Part shown: positions 22,978 to 32,376 of the stretch, one piece after another
How positions within the stretch are numbered: the first letter of the stretch is position 1
How the letters are laid out: each line of letters opens with the position of its first letter
Source of the DNA: Marinoscillum sp040222955
Lineage (GTDB): Bacteria; Bacteroidota; Bacteroidia; Cytophagales; Cyclobacteriaceae
Direction of reading: 5' to 3'
Length of the DNA stretch: 64,000 bases
Assembly: GCF_040222955.1 (NCBI RefSeq)
Contig: NZ_JAVKCA010000017.1
Coordinates: 124,001-188,000, forward strand
Notes under the pieces: generated by a model
What the model was told of the DNA's origin: nothing
The model's database searches: none
What the model saw: only the letters and a program-made list of their open reading frames with translations
Made by a program: the position numbers and the translations under genes

Positions 22978-24798
22978 TTATTTCTGAATGGCATTGATAA
23001 CCGCCTGATTGGCTTTTCTTACTTCTTTTTCGTCCAGCTTGATCACCTTCCGGTCATAGGTCATCAGGCCGTTTACCTCCACTTCCACGTCGGTCGTCTG
23101 GGTATAAATGGCGGCAGAAAATCCGGATTTTGCCATGTCGGCCAGCTGCCGTGCGTACTCCACATATTTATCCGTTACCTCTTTGGAGGTTTTAAACTGT
23201 ACGTAGCCCCAGTTTCTGTCGGGTTCCCAAAGGTGATCTTTCAGCGGCAACCCAATCCCGCCATACTCACCCAGGACTGTAGGTCGCTGTGCATCGTACA
23301 GGTACATTTCCGGTCCCGGATAATTATGCAGGTCCAGCATAGAACCTACCTGAAAATGATTGCCCCCACTTGCCGGATTCACCAGTCTGGAGGGATCATA
23401 GGCCATATTCCACTCCACGATTTCCCGGGTTTTGAACTGACCCCAGCCTTCATTGAAAGGCACCCAGCAGACAATGCTTGGATAAGAATAAAGGTAATCC
23501 ATAATCTCCTTCCATTCCTTGCGGTAAATGGCTTCAGACGCTGCGGTACGTTGTAATTCCGTGCCGGTAAAGTACTGACGGTTTTGCCAGATGGGCTGAT
23601 CGTCGCCATTGGGCATATCTTGCCACACCAGCATGCCCATCCTGTCGCAGTGGGTATACCACCTGGCTGGCTCTACTTTCACATGTTTTCGGATCATATT
23701 GAAACCAAAATCCTTGGTCTTTTGAATGTCGTAAATGAGGGCCTCCTCAGTGGGCGCAGTGTACAGACCATCGGGCCACCAGCCCTGATCCAGGGGGCCA
23801 AACTGGAAGTAATCTTTGTTGTTGAGTTGAAGTCTGACGATCCCTTTTGCATCTCGCTGGGTGGAGATCTTTCGCATGGCGAAATAGCTCTTCACCTCAT
23901 CCTTCACCACTCCATCGCTGAGGAGGGCTACCTCCATATCATAAAGAAATGGTGACTCGGGAGACCAAAGCTTAGGTGACGGCACGGCAATCACCGCCTC
24001 CTGTCCCGCAGCAACTTTCACAGTGTTGATCACATTAGCACCATCCAGTACTTTTATCTCTATCAGGTCTCCATAAGAACTCCCCCGGGTAGCCACTTTC
24101 ACGCTAAGGGTATTGTCATCAATGTTGGGATTGGTTCGAATATCCAGAATAGACGTAGCATTCACCGGCTCCAACCAGACCGTCTGCCAGATGCCTGTCA
24201 CCGGGGTGTACCAGATGCCTCCGGGCTTGTTCACCTGCTTCCCTCTTGGCTGAGGGCCGTCATCCGTAGGATCCCATACTTTGACGGTCAGCTTTTGCAC
24301 ACCATCTTTCAGATAGGGAGTGATGTCAAATGAAAACGGCGTATAACCACCTTCATGCATTCCTATTTTAATGTCGTTGACGAACACCTCCGCGCGCCAG
24401 TCCACCGCACCAAAATGGAGCAAAATGTTTTTATCCTTCCAGGCTGATGGCACCTCGAAGGTGCGATTGTACCAAACCACATTTTCCGCACCCACCATTT
24501 TCTGTACCCCGGACAGACTGGACTCCACCGCAAAAGGCACCAGGATTTGCTCACTGTAGGCCTGAGGTTCCCCGGCATTGCGTTTGACTATGGCAAAATC
24601 CCACAATCCGTTCAGGTTTTTCCAGTCGGTCCTGCTCATGATCGGACGTGGATACTCGGGCAACACATTGTCGGGATTCACCTCGCTGGCCCATTTGGTC
24701 TTGATTTTGTCGCCCGCCGGCTTCCACTGTGCACTTGCACCACAGAGGCCCAGGGCCAGGATTAATGTCAGTATGTTTCTCATCATGATCTTATTCAT
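22978..24798 (-). CDS. Glycoside hydrolase family 2 enzyme
   Basis: 606 residues with a signal peptide (MMRNILTLILALGLCGASAQ). Domain order: sugar-binding jelly roll (about 40-210, WYNRTFEVPSAWKDKNILLHF), immunoglobulin-like domain (about 215-310), TIM barrel to the end. Proposed acid/base Glu450 in WVPFNEGWGQF and nucleophile Glu511 in VLGEYGGIG. GH2 includes beta-galactosidases, glucuronidases, mannosidases and some arabinosidases; in this arabinan-like locus it may remove galactose or arabinose side groups (inference). It is shorter than LacZ, as usual for bacteroidete GH2. Probably periplasmic. Confidence 0.88.
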   Translation of the reverse strand: MNKIMMRNILTLILALGLCGASAQWKPAGDKIKTKWASEVNPDNVLPEYPRPIMSRTDWKNLNGLWDFAIVKRNAGEPQAYSEQILVPFAVESSLSGVQKMVGAENVVWYNRTFEVPSAWKDKNILLHFGAVDWRAEVFVNDIKIGMHEGGYTPFSFDITPYLKDGVQKLTVKVWDPTDDGPQPRGKQVNKPGGIWYTPVTGIWQTVWLEPVNATSILDIRTNPNIDDNTLSVKVATRGSSYGDLIEIKVLDGANVINTVKVAAGQEAVIAVPSPKLWSPESPFLYDMEVALLSDGVVKDEVKSYFAMRKISTQRDAKGIVRLQLNNKDYFQFGPLDQGWWPDGLYTAPTEEALIYDIQKTKDFGFNMIRKHVKVEPARWYTHCDRMGMLVWQDMPNGDDQPIWQNRQYFTGTELQRTAASEAIYRKEWKEIMDYLYSYPSIVCWVPFNEGWGQFKTREIVEWNMAYDPSRLVNPASGGNHFQVGSMLDLHNYPGPEMYLYDAQRPTVLGEYGGIGLPLKDHLWEPDRNWGYVQFKTSKEVTDKYVEYARQLADMAKSGFSAAIYTQTTDVEVEVNGLMTYDRKVIKLDEKEVRKANQAVINAIQK

Positions 24799-24819
24799 TC
24801 TATATTCTAAGGTAATAAG

Positions 24820-24854
24820 CGAATCCCTTTGCTACCTGTGGAGCAAGGGATTCG
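24820..24854. other. Intergenic hairpin between the CBM42 and GH2 genes
   Basis: Arms CGAATCCCTTTGCT and AGCAAGGGATTCG with an 8-base loop and no T-run. More likely an mRNA stability or processing element than a terminator. Confidence 0.55.
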
Positions 24855-24869
24855 TCAGTTTCTATGTTA

Positions 24870-26510
24870 TTATTTCACCATAAATGTATCCCCGCCGAGT
24901 AGTTGTCCACGGTCGTCGGTCACACGCAGCACATACTGCCCTGCACCAAGACCTGACCGATCCAGTTGATAGGAATTAACTCCCGTCTCAACATTCTCCC
25001 TGTTCACCTGCCGCACAAGGGCTCCGCTCAGATCATAAATACTGATCTGCGCAGAAGTGGCTGCTTCAAGTGCATTGAATGCAATGTAAAATTCATTGCC
25101 TTGCACCGGATTGGGATATATTTTAAAATCACTGGGTTTCACTTCGCCAAAGTCTGCCACCACATTCACATCCGTGACGTCTTCGAGGACTACTGTGAGT
25201 ACCATCCCGTCCGTATCTGTGTCCGGGTTATCACTTACACGATTGCCTTCCAGATATCCCCCCTGCAAAGTGAGGCGCCCGATGGCAATCCTTCGTACGG
25301 GTGTCCCGGCCCTATTGCTATTCACGGCGATGTAATCGTCCACAGTAGAGGCATGACCTAATCTGAACAAATATTGGTCGGCATTGGGAAAATTCACTTG
25401 CCCCTGATACGTCCAGTTTTGTCCATCGCCAGTGGCCCAGTTGGTACCATAGGAATCATTGTAGTAGAATCCTCTGGCATAAAGCATCACTTTACCTACA
25501 CCGGTGACATACCCTACAAAAGGCGCTTCAGAATAATTGGTAAGTCCGTTCACCATCCGGTGATTGGCAGAACTGCGTCCATTGTTGGTAAGGTCCGCCA
25601 TGAATGCACCACCTCCCACAGAGCCACCATAGTAGATGATGTTGCCGTCAATGCCCGCGTCGATCACATCCGTACAGCCACCCGCACCATCATGTACTAC
25701 CTCCACTTCATTGGAAAACCCGGAATTGGGGTTATTGGAAAAGGCCACGTAGATGTTGTTGTCATCCGGACCTCTGGTATCTCGGGCATTGAAATACATC
25801 CGGTATTCACTACCCACTTTCACCACCGCTGGCGCCCAGCCATTCACCAGGTGTGGAGGCATGGTGAAAGCGGTGGTAGCATACCAGCTTCCCTTGAGGT
25901 TGTTATTGTCATAGGGTCTCATGCATCTGATCACTCCCCCCTGATTGGTGACGTAGATGCGATAGTTGCCATCGAAGTTGGTGATCTCAGGATCGGCACC
26001 CTCAAAGGCATCTACCATGGCACCACCCCCAACCGGACGCTCATGAAAAGTGGCATCAGCAGGCAATCCGCCTGGGTTTTCGCTGTATAAAAGGCCATTT
26101 CGATGGCGGATGTAATTGCCCCCAAAGTTGTAAGACTCAATTGACACGCCGCCACCAGCCAGTCCGCTTCGCATCCACCAGGTAGCATCCTGGTGAAAAA
26201 TACCCGAACCATCATTCGGCTCCAGCCAGATCTCGCCATTTTTATGTCGTAAAAAGCTCCCGGGAAAATTCACAGACTCCAGTGAAATGGCAGACCCATT
26301 GGCCAGCCCCGGTACGATTCTGAATTCGGAATCCTGAAACGGATTCACATTGGCATCTATTCGTCCACGGCTGTAAGCATGGCGTATATAATTGCCCGGG
26401 AAGTTATGCGACTCAAACCTGGTGGTTTGAGCATATAAGTCAGCGCCGAAAGCACCCATGACGACCATCACCATAAGGATGATCCTGATTTGTAATTTCT
26501 TAAGTTTCAT
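24870..26510 (-). CDS. Secreted CBM42 (AbfB) and GH43-like propeller protein with T9SS sorting domain
   Basis: 546 residues from the ATG at 26510, which begins a clear signal peptide (MKLKKLQIRIILMVMVVMGA); an in-frame upstream ATG at 26564 would place 18 extra residues before it. Three beta-trefoil repeats, FESHNFPGNYIRH, LESVNFPGSFLRH and IESYNFGGNYIRH, define an AbfB/CBM42 arabinose-binding module (about 28-160). A GH43-like propeller follows (ADPEITNFDGNYRIY, WAPAVVKVGSEYRMYF). The last 80 or so residues (IYPNPVQGNEFYIAF ... GAGQYVLRVTDDRGQ) are a type A T9SS sorting domain, so the protein should be exported and displayed or released. CBM42 points to arabinofuranose side chains as substrate. 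Confidence 0.85.
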   Translation of the reverse strand: MKLKKLQIRIILMVMVVMGAFGADLYAQTTRFESHNFPGNYIRHAYSRGRIDANVNPFQDSEFRIVPGLANGSAISLESVNFPGSFLRHKNGEIWLEPNDGSGIFHQDATWWMRSGLAGGGVSIESYNFGGNYIRHRNGLLYSENPGGLPADATFHERPVGGGAMVDAFEGADPEITNFDGNYRIYVTNQGGVIRCMRPYDNNNLKGSWYATTAFTMPPHLVNGWAPAVVKVGSEYRMYFNARDTRGPDDNNIYVAFSNNPNSGFSNEVEVVHDGAGGCTDVIDAGIDGNIIYYGGSVGGGAFMADLTNNGRSSANHRMVNGLTNYSEAPFVGYVTGVGKVMLYARGFYYNDSYGTNWATGDGQNWTYQGQVNFPNADQYLFRLGHASTVDDYIAVNSNRAGTPVRRIAIGRLTLQGGYLEGNRVSDNPDTDTDGMVLTVVLEDVTDVNVVADFGEVKPSDFKIYPNPVQGNEFYIAFNALEAATSAQISIYDLSGALVRQVNRENVETGVNSYQLDRSGLGAGQYVLRVTDDRGQLLGGDTFMVK

Positions 26511-26578
26511 AGCGTTCGTTTTGAAATGAAAAAATCTTTCTGGCGCATAACACAGAAACAACAATTAGCCGTAATAAT

Positions 26579-26599
26579 GGGCGGCCCCTTGGGCCGCCC
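26579..26599. other. GC-rich hairpin between the BNR and CBM42 genes
   Basis: GGGCGGCCC and GGGCCGCCC pair perfectly around a 3-base loop in a 130-base gap. No T-run follows on either strand, so read-through is likely, with a processing or stability role. Confidence 0.6.
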
Positions 26600-26640
26600 G
26601 TGGATTCCACGTTTTAAGCAAAATCCTGCCTTAGTATCTT

Positions 26641-27855
26641 CTACTTTCTCACCACCTCGCCGGTCACCCAATGAACCTCCGTATGCCCATCAGGAAAATA
26701 CCTGCTGCCCAATGCGATGATTGTTTGTTCATCTAGCACATGCAGCGCATTGAAAAACGCGCCCTCATCCGCAGGAAGGTCCGGGAAAGGGTGGGACACA
26801 TTTGAAAAGTTTCCAGCCTCAGCATCACCTATCAGCACATACATGGTGTTCCGCTTCCAGTCAGGGCCTATGTCCGTACCGCCGGTATCATGGCATGAAA
26901 GAATGGTCTCCCCGGTGGGCAGCTGCACCAAATAAGGGCCGCCCCCGAAATTCACGAGGGTTTTGGGTGCCGCCAGTCTTTTGCTGATGTCTTCAGGACT
27001 TTGGAAGCGTGCGGATAACGAAGAGCGAAGTATCCATGGAGAATCCCTGTTATTCACGGACTCAATGGCAAAAGCAATTCCCCTGGCATCTTTCAGCACC
27101 AGAGGCACTGGCATGCCATCGCGCATTCCGGAGGTGTAGGCCACAGACCTGGGCAGGCTCCATGAGCCGCCTTCATTTTTTGAAGTGACCATGAGGATCT
27201 CCTGCTGAGTCTGATCTGCCGGCACCACCTGCCACCATCGGGCTTCACTGGAGTAGAAAAGGAGCACCTCCCCATTGGGGTGCTGCACCATGGCCGGCTC
27301 CCATGATCGGCCAGTGGCCACAATTCTCGGGGCACTCCATGTGGTGCCCCGATCATCGCTGTACATGAACTGGATATTGTCATGCTGGTTATCATCTGGC
27401 CTGCCACGCCCGGTAAAAGCCATTAAAATCCGCCCGCTCCTGAGTTCCAGAAATTCCGGATTGGCAAAGCCCCAGTAATTGGGGTTATTGTCAGCCATCA
27501 GTACCTCCTCGCTGGTCCAGGTAGCTCCCCGGTCAAAACTTTTTCTCAGATAGATGTTGTCCCAGGCGTTTTGTTCATCGCCCCCATGGTAAGCCAAAAA
27601 CAAAGTATCGTCGCCCAACTGCAACATTCGCGGGTATTCTGCCCCGAACACTTCATGGGAGACTTTCACCGGCTCTCCCCAGCTAATGTGCGAAATGGGT
27701 GCTCCCGGCTTTGAGTATTCGATGACCCAGGTGGTGGTATCCTCCTCTTCTTCCTCGGGAGGCTTCACAGTGGGGTTTTCATCCGGTACACAAGACCAGA
27801 TCACCAACAATAACCAAAGTAAGGACATAGCTTTCAGGCTGTTTTGATACTTCAT
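26641..27855 (-). CDS. BNR-repeat propeller lipoprotein (sialidase-like or GH93-like)
   Basis: 404 residues. Lipoprotein signal ending at about Cys22 (VIWSCVPDEN), then an acidic linker (PPEEEEEDTTT). Asp-box repeats SFDRGATWT, SDDRGTTWS and NEGGSWS mark a six-bladed BNR propeller as in sialidases and GH93 exo-arabinanases. The sialidase Arg triad is not obvious. Because the neighbours are GH43 and CBM42 proteins, exo-1,5-arabinanase (GH93) is the more attractive reading, but this is context-based inference. Probably surface-exposed, given the acidic residues after the lipid-anchored Cys. Confidence 0.72.
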   Translation of the reverse strand: MKYQNSLKAMSLLWLLLVIWSCVPDENPTVKPPEEEEEDTTTWVIEYSKPGAPISHISWGEPVKVSHEVFGAEYPRMLQLGDDTLFLAYHGGDEQNAWDNIYLRKSFDRGATWTSEEVLMADNNPNYWGFANPEFLELRSGRILMAFTGRGRPDDNQHDNIQFMYSDDRGTTWSAPRIVATGRSWEPAMVQHPNGEVLLFYSSEARWWQVVPADQTQQEILMVTSKNEGGSWSLPRSVAYTSGMRDGMPVPLVLKDARGIAFAIESVNNRDSPWILRSSLSARFQSPEDISKRLAAPKTLVNFGGGPYLVQLPTGETILSCHDTGGTDIGPDWKRNTMYVLIGDAEAGNFSNVSHPFPDLPADEGAFFNALHVLDEQTIIALGSRYFPDGHTEVHWVTGEVVRK

Positions 27856-27875
27856 CCGTCTTTCCCTTCGGAGTA

Positions 27876-29669
27876 CTATTGGACAATCACTTTTTCCGAA
27901 GTATAATGTCCGTCGGCATGCAATGCCCGCACGATGTAAATCCCTGCGGTCATGGGCAGCCTGATGTTTTGAGTGCGCTCTGTCACATCAACAGCTCTGA
28001 CCAGTTTCCCATCCAGCGTTAAAACATTGAGCTGCCGAATTTGATCATTTACCCGGACCTGTATCTGACCATGATTGGGGTTTGGATATATGAGTGCATC
28101 AGTCTTCAATGCAGCAGACAAAGGCCCTCCTTCCAAATGACTGAAGTTGTCTTTGGCGAAAGCCGACCCGACAAAACTGTGATCGATGGCCTGAACTCCC
28201 CATCTGTATTCCCCATAAGGGAGGCCTTTTACTGTCCAGCTTTTATTCAGCTGCATGTTGCCTTTTTCCTGCACAGTGAGTTTACCGGAGGTGGTATCTG
28301 CCAGTGGGTAGTAGAAATAGTTTCCTTCAGAATCCACCAAAAACAGGTTGTAACTCAGAGAAGCAGCGGGTGTGGAATCGTCTGTAGCTTCATCCCAGCT
28401 AAAGGTCACGGCTTTTCCGTTGGCCTTGGCCAGTAAATTAGCTGGTGGTGCCGGAGCGGCATTGGTACCGGCCGTAGTGTTTTCTATCACCAGGGCCACA
28501 TTCCTATTGTAGGCGGAGCCCTCTCCGTTCCAGTTATTTCCTGAGTAGCCGTTGATGATCAGGTCCAGGTCTCCATCGTCATCCAGGTCCGAAATAGCCA
28601 CGGCACTCTCTGAAATACCCGGGAGGGTGGCGTTGTAGTCAGCTGCCGCAAATGTCCCTGAAGTGTTAATAAAAAAAGCAGTTCGCTGTCCCCCTTCATC
28701 CGGATTCCATCCGGTCAGGATTACATCCAGGTCACCGTCGTTGTCCCAATCGGCAAACCGGGAGGCATCAGACGGACTGAACGCCCCAAAGGGTTGGAAA
28801 ACGGCCGCCTCTGTGAAAGTACCCCCTGTATTTTTATAGAGACGATAGATCATGTCGTTGTCCTCTCCGGAATTGACATAGCCCCACCCGCCAATCAGCA
28901 GGTCCAGGTCACCGTCACCATCATAATCTCCCCAATCAGAGGAACCCGGCCCTTTCGCAACGATGCCAGGGTCTGATTCCGTGAAAGTGCCCCCATCATT
29001 GATAAAGAGGCGCGCAAAGCGGGCATCGATGCCCTCTTCATAGCCAGCCATCACCCAGAGGTCCAGATCACCATCAGTATCCACATCTACCGTGCTCACC
29101 TTGGGGTCTATAAATTTGTAGGTGTCAAACGGCGACTCTGAAGAAAACCCTCCGGATCCGTCTCCAAAGTAGATTTTCGGTCGTTGGTCTTCAATGTTGT
29201 GGTTTCCAAAAACCAAAATATCCGCATGACCATCATTGTTGAGATCTGCAATACCGGAAGAAGGTGCAATATGCGCCAGGCTGCTATAGTAATCATCCAG
29301 CGCAAGCTCGCCTTCTTCATTAGTAGAATAGAGGTTCACAATGACCGAATCCGCAAATCCGGACTGAACAGCATCCAACTGACCATCTCCATTCACGTCT
29401 CCAAAAGTCACCGAAGTAATCGCCGAAGGAGCAAAAGGTGAGGCTACTTTCTCAAAACTCATCTCTCCATTGTTGCGAAACAACTGCGCAAATTTTCCGT
29501 CTGGGTTTTCTCCGATGATTAGAATATCCCGATCTCCATCGGCATCAATATCGACTGCCGAAATGCTGGACTTCTGCACATCGAAATCCAGATCATGAAT
29601 GGCATCCTGAGCCCTCAGGCCCGTGCCCATGATCATTAATGTTATCACTATTATCAACTTAGCTTTCAT
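27876..29669 (-). CDS. FG-GAP/VCBS-repeat protein with Fn3-like and T9SS sorting domains
   Basis: 597 residues, signal peptide ending near GLRAQ. From about 25 to 395 at least six FG-GAP/VCBS repeats carry calcium-binding loops such as DIDADGDRDILI, DVNGDGQLD, DVDTDGDLDLWV and DYDGDGDLDLLIGG, forming an integrin-like seven-bladed propeller. A fibronectin-III-like domain follows (about 405-510, PPANLLAKANGKAVTFSW), then a T9SS sorting domain (YPNPNHGQIQVRV ... AGIYIVRALHADG). No catalytic residues recognised; probably glycan binding or adhesion at the cell surface within the same locus. Confidence 0.82.
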   Translation of the reverse strand: MKAKLIIVITLMIMGTGLRAQDAIHDLDFDVQKSSISAVDIDADGDRDILIIGENPDGKFAQLFRNNGEMSFEKVASPFAPSAITSVTFGDVNGDGQLDAVQSGFADSVIVNLYSTNEEGELALDDYYSSLAHIAPSSGIADLNNDGHADILVFGNHNIEDQRPKIYFGDGSGGFSSESPFDTYKFIDPKVSTVDVDTDGDLDLWVMAGYEEGIDARFARLFINDGGTFTESDPGIVAKGPGSSDWGDYDGDGDLDLLIGGWGYVNSGEDNDMIYRLYKNTGGTFTEAAVFQPFGAFSPSDASRFADWDNDGDLDVILTGWNPDEGGQRTAFFINTSGTFAAADYNATLPGISESAVAISDLDDDGDLDLIINGYSGNNWNGEGSAYNRNVALVIENTTAGTNAAPAPPANLLAKANGKAVTFSWDEATDDSTPAASLSYNLFLVDSEGNYFYYPLADTTSGKLTVQEKGNMQLNKSWTVKGLPYGEYRWGVQAIDHSFVGSAFAKDNFSHLEGGPLSAALKTDALIYPNPNHGQIQVRVNDQIRQLNVLTLDGKLVRAVDVTERTQNIRLPMTAGIYIVRALHADGHYTSEKVIVQ

Positions 29670-29695
29670 TGCTTTTAGGTTTATTTAGTAATTGA

Positions 29696-30772
29696 CTAGT
29701 ACTCGCCAGAAGGCCTGGTAAGCTTCTGGTAAAGGGGGTGAGGCACTCCAAAATCAGGAAGGCCTTGCTCGTCCCAGGTAAAAGGCTGAATACGGATGGA
29801 TCTTGCTCCTCCACAGCCCTGACCCTCGAAAGGGTTGGCGTGGTAGATAATCCAATCCTCTGTGCCATCTACCGATTTAAAAAATCCATTGTGACCCGGC
29901 CCAAAGGCATTGCCTGATGGATTCTGACTAAATACAGGATTCGGCGACTTGACCCAGGAATCAGGCTTCATCAGGTCGGCATCCGTAGCAGCAGTCAGCA
30001 TTCCCAAAGCATAGCCATCGGTCCAGCAGCCTCCTGCAGAGTACACCATGAAGAGTTTGTTGTCCTTTTTCAAAACCTGCGGACCTTCCACTACTGTGGG
30101 GTCGGTACCATTGGTCTCCCACGAAAGCTCGGGCTTGGTCAATAGCACCCGCTCACCTGTAGCCGTATAGGGATCAGTCATCTTGCAGATATAGAGGTCC
30201 TGCCGCCCATTGGTGGCACCCGACCAACCTGACCAGAGGTAGTAGAGCTGGCTTTCATGCTCAAAAATAGTCCCATCAATGGCCCAGCGATTGTCGGGGA
30301 GCTTCAGTTCCCCCTTATCCACCCATTGACCAACGGTAGGGTCGGCATTGGCATTCTCAAGGACAAACATGCGGTGGTTATCATTGTTGCCATCATCGGC
30401 AGCATAGTAGATATACCATTTATCTCGAACAAAGTGGATCTCCGGTGCCCAGATGTTACGCGAATTTGGCCCACTTGCAGGGGGGGTCCATACCACCCGT
30501 TGAGAAGCACCAGACAGGTCAGACATCACATCTGTTTTGTAGAGGGTTACATTGATCCCGGTCGTAAATGTGAGGTAGTAATGGTCATCTTTCTGGAAAA
30601 CCCATGGATCGGGTCCACTGGTATGAATGGGATTGAGAAACAGGGAATCCACTGTGGGCTCTTCCTTAGGCGGATCCTTATCAATTTTGGGTGATCCCTC
30701 TTCGGCACAGGCTGTAAGCCCGAGCAACAGGATTCCTACAAGATGAACCAAAATGGCTCTCAGCATTTGCAT
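29696..30772 (-). CDS. Glycoside hydrolase family 43 lipoprotein (second)
   Basis: 358 residues. Lipobox ending at Cys22 (GLTACAEEG) with acidic residues following, as in surface-exposed bacteroidete lipoproteins. Catalytic triad of GH43: Asp55 (SGPDPWVF), Asp166 (RWAIDGTIF), Glu229 (TVVEGPQVL). NRWAIDGTIFEHESQLYYLW and FGPGHNGFFKS resemble the arabinofuranosidase/arabinanase branch. It is the first enzyme after SusD, so probably the outer-surface enzyme that begins polymer attack. The end is 26 bases before the FG-GAP gene start. Confidence 0.88.
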   Translation of the reverse strand: MQMLRAILVHLVGILLLGLTACAEEGSPKIDKDPPKEEPTVDSLFLNPIHTSGPDPWVFQKDDHYYLTFTTGINVTLYKTDVMSDLSGASQRVVWTPPASGPNSRNIWAPEIHFVRDKWYIYYAADDGNNDNHRMFVLENANADPTVGQWVDKGELKLPDNRWAIDGTIFEHESQLYYLWSGWSGATNGRQDLYICKMTDPYTATGERVLLTKPELSWETNGTDPTVVEGPQVLKKDNKLFMVYSAGGCWTDGYALGMLTAATDADLMKPDSWVKSPNPVFSQNPSGNAFGPGHNGFFKSVDGTEDWIIYHANPFEGQGCGGARSIRIQPFTWDEQGLPDFGVPHPLYQKLTRPSGEY

Positions 30773-30805
30773 GATATCATTGGTTTCGTTTTGAAAAAGA
30801 AATAC

Positions 30806-30828
30806 GCCCGGGCGATAGTGCCCGGGGC
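30806..30828. other. GC-rich hairpin after susD
   Basis: GCCCGGGC and GCCCGGG pair around GATAGT in the 62-base gap between susD and GH43. No T-run follows. It could protect the susCD part of the message and lower expression of downstream enzymes. Confidence 0.6.
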
Positions 30829-30834
30829 ATTATT

Positions 30835-32364
30835 TTACCATTTCGGATTTTGCTCCAAATTGGGGTTAGCGTCTATGTCCAACTGTGGGATAGGCAACAA
30901 CTCATGTTTACCTACTTCGAAGTTGGCAAAGGCAGGATCATTTACCGCCAGCCCGGGGCCCAAATCGCCCCATCGGGCCAGGTCATTCCATCGGTGACCT
31001 TCGCCAGCCAGCTCCAGCAAACGCTCATGTTTCAACTGCTCCAAAAACGCAGCCTGGTTAAGCCCGGGGCTGGCCACAGAAAGGGACTGAAGTCCCACCC
31101 GCTGACGCACCCTGTCCACATGCGGATATGCTGCAGCAGTGCTCCCGGTGGCATTCAGACACTCTGCGTACATAAGCAGTACATCGGAGTACCTGATGTA
31201 TCGGTAGTTATTGGGAGACCGGTATCCCTCCTGGTTTTTCCAGTGGTCGTTCAGGAATTTTCGCACCCAAACACGCTTGCTATCAGCACTGGTGCCATAC
31301 CGGCTACTGAATGACTGCCCATAGATCATCGTGGCGTCAGGCCCATTGATGTCTGTGGAATCAAACAGAAAACTCGCAGCCACCCGGGGATCTCTGTTAC
31401 CAGAAACGGTGAGTTCATCAAATTCATAGATGATCCATCGGCGTGCTTCTGCATCGGACCAACCGATACCCACCGGAGCGGTAAACTGAGCCAAAGAAGT
31501 ACCGTAGTTATGGTTTGGTGTCTGGATGTCATTGTCTGTAAACTCATTGGGGTTCTCAGCAAATTGCCATTCAAAAACAGATTCCACGTTGTTTTCGGTG
31601 GTAATCAAAAAGTTATCCCGGTAATTGGCTACCAGGTCATAGATATCTCTACCTTCACCATCCACAAGCCATTGCAAAGCCGGTAGTGCTTCATTGTATT
31701 GACCAAGCTGCATATGTGCTTTGGCCAGTAATGCGTAAGCAGCACCCTTGGTCACACGACCCAGATCCGATGCATCTGCATATCTGGCAGGCAACATTGG
31801 CACCGCGAGTTCCAGGTCAGCAATAATTTGTTCAAACACTTCCGCTTGAGTACTGTTAGGTGGGTAGTCTTGCGGCTCTGACGTTTTCAGCAATACCGGT
31901 ACATTTCCATAAAGGGTACCCAGGTGATAGTAAAACAGGGCCCTGAGAAAATAAGCCTGCCCCAACAGGACGTCCTTCTCACTCTCCTCCATGTCGATAC
32001 CCGGAACATTGTCCAGCACCTGATTGGCACGGAAAATACCTACATAATTGTCTGCAAATACTCCTGATACCGGGTCGAAATTGTAATCCGGCTGAATGAA
32101 CTTATCCAGTGCATTGGCCAGGTCAGTCCAGGGGCTTCGGCTTTCGCCAATGTCTGCCCGGGTGGAGTACAGCATAGGCATCCATCGGGATATCGATCCT
32201 TTATGCAAAGTACTGTAGATCGCATTCACGCCCTTTTCGGCATCTTCGCCTGTTTCCCAAAACAGTCCCACATTGGGTTCATTGGGGTTTTCAATGTCCA
32301 ACTTATCTTCACAGCCGAAACATCCCCCTCCTATGATTGCTATATAAATGAATAATTTTTTCAT
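30835..32364 (-). CDS. susD: SusD-like glycan-binding lipoprotein
   Basis: 509 residues, lipobox ending near Cys18 (GGGCFGCEDKLDIENPN). SusD hallmarks: TPR-like helices (AQAYFLRALFYYHLGTLYG, GAAYALLAKAHMQLGQY) and the C-terminal ERLLELAGEGHRWNDLARWG region. It lids the SusC channel and binds the target oligosaccharide at the outer surface. Encoded 12 bases after susC, as always for this pair. The ligand is inferred from neighbours to be an arabinose-containing polymer. Confidence 0.96.
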   Translation of the reverse strand: MKKLFIYIAIIGGGCFGCEDKLDIENPNEPNVGLFWETGEDAEKGVNAIYSTLHKGSISRWMPMLYSTRADIGESRSPWTDLANALDKFIQPDYNFDPVSGVFADNYVGIFRANQVLDNVPGIDMEESEKDVLLGQAYFLRALFYYHLGTLYGNVPVLLKTSEPQDYPPNSTQAEVFEQIIADLELAVPMLPARYADASDLGRVTKGAAYALLAKAHMQLGQYNEALPALQWLVDGEGRDIYDLVANYRDNFLITTENNVESVFEWQFAENPNEFTDNDIQTPNHNYGTSLAQFTAPVGIGWSDAEARRWIIYEFDELTVSGNRDPRVAASFLFDSTDINGPDATMIYGQSFSSRYGTSADSKRVWVRKFLNDHWKNQEGYRSPNNYRYIRYSDVLLMYAECLNATGSTAAAYPHVDRVRQRVGLQSLSVASPGLNQAAFLEQLKHERLLELAGEGHRWNDLARWGDLGPGLAVNDPAFANFEVGKHELLPIPQLDIDANPNLEQNPKW

Positions 32365-32376
32365 GATCGTGCTGGT

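Noticed and set aside
25374..26090. 238-codon + strand frame opposite the CBM42 protein gene
   Set aside because: Antisense to three well-formed AbfB repeats and a propeller; no independent motif or promoter.
26641..27855. BNR protein called a sialidase outright
   Set aside because: Asp boxes alone do not define sialidase and the Arg triad is not evident; the glycan context argues for another BNR hydrolase.
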